DNA of 36,307 nucleotides from positions 1-36,307 of the IMG/VR virus record IMGVR_UViG_3300006802_000042. One strand, 5' to 3'. Below are positions 31,410 to 36,307 of this stretch, one piece after another. The translations under genes were made by a program, and so were the position numbers. The number at the start of each line of letters is the position of its first letter. Position 1 is the stretch's first letter. The notes beneath the pieces are model-generated. The model saw only the letters and a program-made list of their open reading frames with translations. It was not told the DNA's origin and made no database searches. The stretch is from a virus.

Positions 31410-32142
31410 GGCTCTGCACCTCCTGTGTTAATGCTCTTTCTATGGTCCACCCCCTCCTTATTCTATTGCCTAGCGTTATCCTGTTTATATTCAGTTTTTT
31501 TGCCCACTGAGAAATCGTAAGTTCAATATTTTTAAATCTAATAAAAACATTCCTCCTTGTGTTATTACATTGTTCTATTTTGGTTGCCCACCTACAATTT
31601 TCCGGTGTGTAATCACCATCATTATTAATTCTGTCTATAGTCATATCTTCTGGTTTCCATCCCATGTCCTCAAAAAAGTTAATAAAACTATCCCATCGTT
31701 TGCAAATTTTTATACCCCTACCACCATAATTTTCATATTCGGTACTTTGTGGATTAAGGCAACGGGATCTCATATATCTCCACGTGTACCAAGTAGGTGT
31801 GTTTACCAAATTATGTTTTGTGGCTGTTTCTTTTTGTAAACACCTACATGAAGAAATAAGCCCCGCCTTTAAATGGTCGCCCCTAATAGTTTTCTCGTTT
31901 CCACAATCACATATTGTTTTCCAATAATACTGACTACCATTCTCCTTCAGTCTATACGCAACTTCTTTTACAATAAGCCTTCCAAATCTTTTTCCGGTTA
32001 AATCAATCAATTCTTTTTTCACTCTATCACCTCTTCCTCCGTAATCTTTATATCCTGGATTGTTCTGGTCATTACATCTATATTTCATACTCTCCCAAGT
32101 TTTGTAAGTTTTTGTTTTGTACATTCTATGAATAATTGTCAT
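31399..32142 (-). CDS. HNH homing-type endonuclease with duplicated half-motif
   Basis: 247 residues. LTGKRFGRLIV and ICDCGNEKTIRG are the zinc-ribbon start. TWRYMRSRCLNP, YENYGGRGIKICKRW and DMTIDRINNDGDYTPENCRW are the HNH core of this phage family. The first 40 residues repeat the core's first half (TWESMKYRCNDQ, YKDYGGRG) and stop at GGRG. The start at 32142 couples by ATGA to the annealase; a GTG near 32022 (VKKELIDLTG) with a good GAGGTGATA site would give the normal-length enzyme. Probably a recent invader of the recombination operon. Confidence 0.85.
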   Translation of the reverse strand: MTIIHRMYKTKTYKTWESMKYRCNDQNNPGYKDYGGRGDRVKKELIDLTGKRFGRLIVKEVAYRLKENGSQYYWKTICDCGNEKTIRGDHLKAGLISSCRCLQKETATKHNLVNTPTWYTWRYMRSRCLNPQSTEYENYGGRGIKICKRWDSFINFFEDMGWKPEDMTIDRINNDGDYTPENCRWATKIEQCNNTRRNVFIRFKNIELTISQWAKKLNINRITLGNRIRRGWTIERALTQEVQSHAN

Positions 32143-32909
32143 ATTATTTTTCCTTCTACAGTATCAACCACTTGTTCAACCTTACTAACCTTTTTATCGA
32201 TCAATGCTTCGAGAGATTCTATCATACAGTTTTTATGAGCTACTTGAATTTTACATCCTAGTTCTTTGGCTTTCTTGGCTGCTAAGGCTTCGTCTTGTTG
32301 GTTTGTGATCAAGACTTTATCGTCTTCTGTGTATATCTTAAATTCATTATAGCCGTCTCTATCAGACTTTGTAACTTTTATAACCTTGCCTTTGTATTTC
32401 TCAAGCTCAGGTTTTGTCTCTAGTTTTGTGACATTATCTTTCACAACAGTCTTTTTCTCTGGTTTTTTATCTGTGTCGTCAATATGCAATTCCCCTTTAT
32501 GCCACAGATCAAGAGCTGCGCCAAATCTCATCGCTGCATTTCTAAGCGCATCTCCTATGAGTTCTTTTACAGCATCGCCTCCTTTCTTGTCGTAGGCATG
32601 ACCATACCCAAGGCGTGTAATACCACATACGGTAAGCCTGATCCATAGACCGCCTATATCGTCTATTGATGGCAGTCCTTTTTCGTCGAACGATAAAGGT
32701 TCCCATGTCCATTCAGGGTCAACGTCAAGCAACCTATCAGTTAAAGCAGCATGGCCAACATAGTCAAGGTGCAGGGCTGGTAAGCCGTGATAACCACCAC
32801 ACTCTTTACAATTACCTCTTGGACTATCTTTTTTATATGGTTTTGGAAGTTTGCTAATTTGGTTTTCTTTAAATGGTTCTCTGAGTGCTTTTAGTTTTTC
32901 CTTACTCAT
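32139..32909 (-). CDS. Rad52/Sak-like single-strand annealing protein
   Basis: 256 residues. LHLDYVGHAALTDRLLDVDP, GGLWIRLTVCGITRLGYGHA and DAVKELIGDALRNAAMRFGA with LDLW match the Rad52-like phage annealases. These form rings that anneal complementary strands. A CKECGGYHG zinc-like start and a charged tail (AKELGCKIQVAHK) follow the SSB-partner pattern. It overlaps the upstream small gene by 8 bases. Confidence 0.8.
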   Translation of the reverse strand: MSKEKLKALREPFKENQISKLPKPYKKDSPRGNCKECGGYHGLPALHLDYVGHAALTDRLLDVDPEWTWEPLSFDEKGLPSIDDIGGLWIRLTVCGITRLGYGHAYDKKGGDAVKELIGDALRNAAMRFGAALDLWHKGELHIDDTDKKPEKKTVVKDNVTKLETKPELEKYKGKVIKVTKSDRDGYNEFKIYTEDDKVLITNQQDEALAAKKAKELGCKIQVAHKNCMIESLEALIDKKVSKVEQVVDTVEGKII

Positions 32910-33102
32910 TACTACCTCCTATTCTATGTTTCTCCGCACTTACTAGGTCTGATTTTGCTACAAAATTATTAAGCGATGCTTCCACTTGTGCAATTTGTTC
33001 GGTTAATAGATCTATTCTCTGATTTAATATGTTTAACAATTTTGCAAATCTTTGTTGCAATCCGTTTATTTCTGCATTCAGATATTTTTTATCCGTTGAC
33101 AC
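32902..33102 (-). CDS. 66-residue coiled-coil protein, unknown
   Basis: Heptad pattern throughout (NGLQQRFAKLLNILNQRIDL, LTEQIAQVEASLNNFV). It lies between the promoter-proximal gene and the annealase, overlapping the latter by 8 bases. It could be an accessory of the recombination proteins. AAGGAGGATG precedes it at useful distance. Confidence 0.68.
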   Translation of the reverse strand: MSTDKKYLNAEINGLQQRFAKLLNILNQRIDLLTEQIAQVEASLNNFVAKSDLVSAEKHRIGGSNE

Positions 33103-33147
33103 CTTTCCACATCCTCCTTAAAAATAGTTAATTATAAGACTATTCAT

Positions 33148-33420
33148 TCATCTCTGCTCCTTTGGGAGTTCGTGGTCCCAAGGGAAAAAGTCTGTGACGC
33201 TGTCTAAATTGATATAAGCAGTACCAACAGGTTCAACCTCTTCCAAGGTACCTTCTTTTATAGCTTGCATAAACCTACCACTATCAGCAACCCAGGATGC
33301 TTCTCTTAATTCGAGAAAATTACCAACACGTTTTGTAACCCTCCCTACTAAATGGTAGGTCACAGTTCGTAAAAAGAATTTCTTCCCAACCATATCGTCA
33401 TAATTGTCTATACTATTCAT
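33148..33420 (-). CDS. Conserved phage protein, unknown
   Basis: 90 residues. FFLRTVTYHLVGRVTKRVGN, ELREASWVADSGRFMQAI and EVEPVGTAYINLDSVTDFFP form a pattern frequent in phage early genes, without known function. It looks like a small beta-barrel. It is the first gene of the leftward unit and has a strong AAGGAGG site. Confidence 0.8.
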   Translation of the reverse strand: MNSIDNYDDMVGKKFFLRTVTYHLVGRVTKRVGNFLELREASWVADSGRFMQAIKEGTLEEVEPVGTAYINLDSVTDFFPWDHELPKEQR

Positions 33421-33443
33421 TTTGTCCTCCTTAAAAAAAGTTC

Positions 33444-33472
33444 TTGCAATTAAGTTTTTTATTTATTATACT
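33444..33472 (+). promoter_or_regulatory. Rightward early promoter
   Basis: TTGCAA (33444-33449) and TATACT (33467-33472) are separated by 17 bases. It drives the ribbon-helix-helix gene and, probably, the replication genes. Its -10 box overlaps that of the leftward promoter. Confidence 0.65.
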
Positions 33473-33492
33473 AATTACTATCAATAAATCAA
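33465..33492 (-). promoter_or_regulatory. Leftward early promoter
   Basis: On the minus strand TTGATT (complement of 33487-33492) and TATAAT (complement of 33465-33470) have a 16-base spacer. It serves the leftward unit from 33420. The shared -10 region makes the two promoters mutually exclusive on one molecule. Confidence 0.6.
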
Positions 33493-33527
33493 TAACAATT
33501 TTAATTTTTTTTTAGGAGATGTTTATT

Positions 33528-33692
33528 ATGAAGAAAGATGATTATAAAGTATTGGTAACATTATACATGGATAATAGCCTACGGGAGAAGTTAAGAGTTC
33601 AGGCAAAGAAAATGGATTTGACGGTGAACAAATATATTTGTTATGCTTTAGATAAACATTTTAATTCTGGGAGAAAAAATGGGGAGTCTTAA
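33528..33692 (+). CDS. Ribbon-helix-helix regulator (Arc/CopG type)
   Basis: 54 residues. YKVLVTLYMDNSLREKLRVQ, then AKKMDLTVNKYICYALDKHF is the strand-helix-helix pattern of Arc/MetJ/CopG regulators, dimers that bind short repeated half-sites. First gene of the rightward unit, with AGGAG upstream, right at the divergent promoter, where autoregulation is expected. It is the only clear small transcription regulator besides the HTH initiator, so a good candidate to bind the palindromes; this is not shown. Confidence 0.78.
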   Translation: MKKDDYKVLVTLYMDNSLREKLRVQAKKMDLTVNKYICYALDKHFNSGRKNGES

Positions 33693-33694
33693 TA

Positions 33695-33922
33695 ATGAAT
33701 TGTAAAAAATGTGGATATGAAATGACGGTTACGAAAGTGCCTTGCGCTGTGTGGTCGATTAGAATACCATTTCTTGGTTATTATTTTGAGATTTGGAATT
33801 ATGATAACAAGGAATATTATTGTTTGGAGTGTGAAAACGAAAAACAACGACGACCGATTAATGATGCATACCTACAAGGTAAGGATGATGGGTATTTTGA
33901 AGGGTTAATAAAAAATGATTGA
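33695..33922 (+). CDS. 75-residue zinc-ribbon protein, unknown
   Basis: MNCKKCGYEMTVTKV and YYCLECENEKQRR give two CxxC pairs around a hydrophobic middle (VPCAVWSIRIPFLGYYFEIW). It starts 2 bases after the regulator gene, in the same unit. A ligand-binding or DNA-binding ribbon is likely; the family is not recognised. Confidence 0.7.
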   Translation: MNCKKCGYEMTVTKVPCAVWSIRIPFLGYYFEIWNYDNKEYYCLECENEKQRRPINDAYLQGKDDGYFEGLIKND

Positions 33923-33986
33923 CTTAGTACTGCTGTAGTGATATGATTACCAGAAATAAATCATGATGGTAGCATGATAAATGAAA

Positions 33987-34046
33987 TTGTGGTTTGCCTA
34001 TAACCACAACCAAAGGTTTTTATTGAACCGCTACCATCGGTTTGGT
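33987..34046 (+). promoter_or_regulatory. Structured leader before the 34076 gene
   Basis: TTGTGGTT/AACCACAA (33987-34009) forms an 8-bp hairpin with a 7-base loop. AACCG/CGGTT (34026-34042) forms a second hairpin. ACCAAA (34009-34014) could pair instead with TTTGGT (34041-34046), so the two folds compete. It may be an attenuator or regulatory RNA leader in the 150-base gap. Confidence 0.35.
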
Positions 34047-34075
34047 AAAAGCCTTTATTATTTTAGGGGTACAAT

Positions 34076-34408
34076 ATGGAACCAAAGCATATTAGTGAGG
34101 CTTTAAAAGATGCAGTTGATGCAATTATTCAGGCGGCTGATTATATTGAAGAAGACACAAAAAGAGAAGAGTCAAAAAATGAAACAATGTGGTTTGATGA
34201 TTTTATGGATTGGGTTGAAAATAGTGGTTATAAGTTTGAATTTGACACGGAAAAATTTATTATAAATATTGAATCAAGAAAATGTTTTCATACTATAAAC
34301 CTGAAAGACAAAAAACACAATAGGCGTGTTCGTGATTTTTTTAATTTCATCAAAGAAATAGATAAAAACATATTACAAAAATGTAATATGTGCAGAAAGG
34401 GGAAATAA
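34076..34408 (+). CDS. 110-residue protein before the primase-helicase, unknown
   Basis: Helical N-terminus (HISEALKDAVDAIIQAADYI), a mixed middle (WFDDFMDWVENSGYKFEFDT) and a C-terminal CNMC in a basic tail. It is separated by 1 base from the helicase gene. It may be an accessory of replication. Ribosome site AGGGG. Confidence 0.65.
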   Translation: MEPKHISEALKDAVDAIIQAADYIEEDTKREESKNETMWFDDFMDWVENSGYKFEFDTEKFIINIESRKCFHTINLKDKKHNRRVRDFFNFIKEIDKNILQKCNMCRKGK

Positions 34409-34409
34409 T

Positions 34410-35981
34410 ATGGAAACAAGAACCATTTGCCCTAAGTGTTCCCCCACAAGAAAAAATTCAAGAGAAAGGTGTTTAACCACAAATGAAAAAGGTGTGTATA
34501 TCTGCCACCATTGCGGATTTTCGGGCAAGAAAGGAGTTACAAACACACCACCTGAAATAAAACTAAACGGCACCATTACCGATAAACTTGTTGCGTATTT
34601 TGATAAAAGATGCATTTCAAAAGATATTCTTGACAGAAACAAAATAACATTAAACGGTAAGTGGATACAGTTTCCGTATTTAAGAAAAGAAGAAGTTGTA
34701 AACATAAAATACAGGAGTGGAAACAAGGAGTTTAAACAGGAGGCAGGCAGGGAGAAAATATTTTATGGACTCAATGATATTGAAAATTCTGAAGAGGTTA
34801 TAATAGTTGAGGGTGAAATTGATAAACTGAGTCTTGAAATGGTTGGGTTTACAAATTGTGTGTCTGTTCCTGATGGTGCGCCTCCGACAAATGCCAAGTC
34901 TTACCATTCAAAGTTTAATTTCATAAAGACTTGTGAAAAGTATTTTGAAAACGTAAAAAAAATAATACTTGCGGTTGATAATGACGCACCAGGAAAGATA
35001 CTTGAGGCAGAACTGGCTAGAAGGTTCGGGCATGAGCGGTGTTATCGTGTAACATGGCCTGAGGGATGCAAAGATGCAAACGAAGTATTAATTAAAAACG
35101 ATTTCACCCTTATATCCTGCATAGAGAATGCTAAACCGATGCCAATAGCCGGAGTGTTCACTGTGGATGATATAAAACAGGATATAATAACAGCTTATGA
35201 AGATGGCCTATCTTTAAAAGGTAAATCAACAGGCTGGTTTAAACTTGACCCATATTACACCATAGCCAAGAGACAGATAACAGTTGTTACTGGAGTTCCT
35301 TCGCACGGTAAAAGCACATTTCTTGACGCTATGCTTATAAATATTGCAAAGGATGAGGGTTACAGGTTTGCGGTGTTCAGTCCTGAAAATTTCCCATTAC
35401 ATAGACATGCCAGTCAGCTAGCAAAATGCTATGTCGGTAAACAGTTTGGCAAGGGGTATAACGGACACATGAGCCGTGCCGAGCTAGACAATGCCATTGA
35501 ATGGATAGATGAACATTTCTATTTTGTAATGCCTCCAGATGATGAACTTACTATATCCCATATCCTTGATAAGACAAAGATTATGATAAGGAGATATGGA
35601 GTTGACGGTCTTATTATAGACCCGTGGAACGAATTAGACCACAGCAGGAGAACGAATTGCACCGAAACAGAATATATTTCTGAGTCATTATCAAAGATCA
35701 GGAGGTTTGCAAGACAATACGATATTCATATTTGGCTGGTTGCTCACCCAACAAAACTATATCGTGGTAAAGACGGAAAATATCCTGTTCCAACTATGTA
35801 TGATATAAGCGGTTCTGCTCATTTCAGGAATAAAACCGATGCCGGCATATGCGTATGGAGAGACCTAGACAATGATAGCGATAACGTTGAAATACACGTA
35901 CAGAAAACAAGGTTTATGGATATAGGCAAACCAGGAATGATAACCCTTAAGTATGACAAATTTTCAGGGAGGTTTAAGTAA
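34410..35981 (+). CDS. Primase-helicase (TOPRIM + RecA-like)
   Basis: 523 residues, T7 gp4/Twinkle-like. Zinc-binding motif: ICPKC (7-10) and ICHHC (32-35). TOPRIM: VIIVEGEIDKLS (about 130-141) and LAVDNDAPGK (about 187-196). RecA-like helicase: Walker A GVPSHGKSTF (about 295-304), Walker B GLIIDPWNEL (about 400-409), and WLVAHPTK. It should unwind and prime the phage genome. Its gene is followed 2 bases later by the initiator. Confidence 0.93.
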   Translation: METRTICPKCSPTRKNSRERCLTTNEKGVYICHHCGFSGKKGVTNTPPEIKLNGTITDKLVAYFDKRCISKDILDRNKITLNGKWIQFPYLRKEEVVNIKYRSGNKEFKQEAGREKIFYGLNDIENSEEVIIVEGEIDKLSLEMVGFTNCVSVPDGAPPTNAKSYHSKFNFIKTCEKYFENVKKIILAVDNDAPGKILEAELARRFGHERCYRVTWPEGCKDANEVLIKNDFTLISCIENAKPMPIAGVFTVDDIKQDIITAYEDGLSLKGKSTGWFKLDPYYTIAKRQITVVTGVPSHGKSTFLDAMLINIAKDEGYRFAVFSPENFPLHRHASQLAKCYVGKQFGKGYNGHMSRAELDNAIEWIDEHFYFVMPPDDELTISHILDKTKIMIRRYGVDGLIIDPWNELDHSRRTNCTETEYISESLSKIRRFARQYDIHIWLVAHPTKLYRGKDGKYPVPTMYDISGSAHFRNKTDAGICVWRDLDNDSDNVEIHVQKTRFMDIGKPGMITLKYDKFSGRFK

Positions 35982-35983
35982 AG

Positions 35984-36307
35984 ATGAAGTATATTAATCC
36001 ACACAAAATGTTTATAGGTTGTTTTATACCAAATTGGCTGGCAAGATGTGAAAATATTAGTTCAAGTGAAAAAATAGTGTATGCAAGGTTGTGTCAGTTT
36101 GCCGGAAAAGATGGTGAATGTTTTCCGAGACAGGAAACCATAGCAGTTGAGGTCGGGTTAAAAGTTGATGCTGTTAATAAAATTATAAAAAGACTGGCAG
36201 AATTAAAACTTATTGAATCAAAAAGAGTTGGTCTTGGAAAGCCTAATAAATATAAATTCCTATGGCATGATTTAATGAATCCCGACAATGGAAACCATGA
36301 ATCAAGA
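35984..36307 (+). CDS. Replication initiator, N-terminal part (continues at 1)
   Basis: Starts 2 bases after the helicase gene, with GGGAGG upstream. The first 108 residues include a winged-helix/HTH_36 domain: SSSEKIVYARLCQFAGKDGE, then FPRQETIAVEVGLKVDAVNK and KRLAELKLIESKRVG. The frame continues without a stop into position 1-450 through the 123-bp overlap. The joined protein has 216 residues. Confidence 0.88.
   Translation, partial: MKYINPHKMFIGCFIPNWLARCENISSSEKIVYARLCQFAGKDGECFPRQETIAVEVGLKVDAVNKIIKRLAELKLIESKRVGLGKPNKYKFLWHDLMNPDNGNHESR
36185..36307. repeat. Terminal direct repeat (circle join), right copy
   Basis: Identical to bases 1-123. Codon position 36185 is in the same frame as position 1 (201 bases after ATG 35984), so the copies are interchangeable and only one exists in the circular genome. 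Confidence 0.93.

Noticed and set aside
31459-31473. 15 bases shared with the repeat array at 3177-3191 (TATTCTATTGCCTAG)
   Set aside because: It lies in the HNH coding sequence without the inverted partner; one 15-base match is expected by chance in an AT-rich genome of this size.
1-36307. tRNA genes, CRISPR arrays, insertion sequences
   Set aside because: None seen: no cloverleaf candidates, no regularly spaced repeats with unique spacers, no transposase.

Overview
The window is a complete, AT-rich genome of a tailed, podovirus-type bacteriophage, read as a circle. Its first 123 bases (1-123) are repeated exactly as its last 123 (36185-36307), and one gene, the replication initiator, runs across the join (35984-36307, then 1-450). 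The unique length is therefore 36184 bp. The virion genes follow the order and approximate sizes of the P22 morphogenesis module: terS, terL, portal, scaffold, coat, gp4-like and gp10-like tail factors, fibre or needle, three ejection-type proteins, tailspike. Genes use ordinary ATG/TTG/GTG starts, clear Shine-Dalgarno sites and all three stop codons. A lipoprotein signal and Sec signal peptides suggest a diderm host, but the host cannot be named from the sequence.

Layout. (1) A rightward early unit runs from a divergent promoter near 33465 through the circle join to about 1718: ribbon-helix-helix protein, zinc-ribbon protein, primase-helicase, HTH replication initiator, small zinc proteins, HNH protein, PD-(D/E)XK nuclease. 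It ends at a bidirectional hairpin at 1818-1851. (2) A leftward group of four small genes (2014-2825) lies behind an intergenic region (2826-3631) full of palindromic repeats. (3) A long rightward late unit (3632-28376) carries packaging, head, tail, ejection and spike genes, then a cluster of very small membrane proteins and a protein with the glycyl-radical motif of anaerobic ribonucleotide reductase. (4) A leftward early unit (33420 down to 28379) carries a Rad52/Sak-like annealing protein, an HNH homing-type endonuclease, a RecB-like nuclease, SSB, a PEGA-type lipoprotein and several small zinc or membrane proteins.

Replication and recombination appear to be semi-autonomous. There is a TOPRIM/RecA-fold primase-helicase, an initiator whose own coding sequence contains iteron-like repeats and an AT-rich tract (a lambda-O-like origin candidate), SSB, annealase and exonuclease, but no recognisable DNA polymerase. 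No integrase and no classical lysogeny repressor were recognised. No peptidoglycan hydrolase was recognised either, so the lysis mechanism is unclear.

The most unusual element is a family of palindromes built from the half-site TGMCYAAA at about eleven places. Copies keep self-complementarity by compensating changes, have variable loop lengths, and several sit directly 5' of a Shine-Dalgarno site in the sense orientation. Other notable points are a dif/XerC-like 28-bp site between terS and terL in a phage without integrase, Sec signal peptides on the giant spike-like protein and its neighbour, and two Shine-Dalgarno-less starts that share a hairpin plus AATAAAATAYCATGG context.
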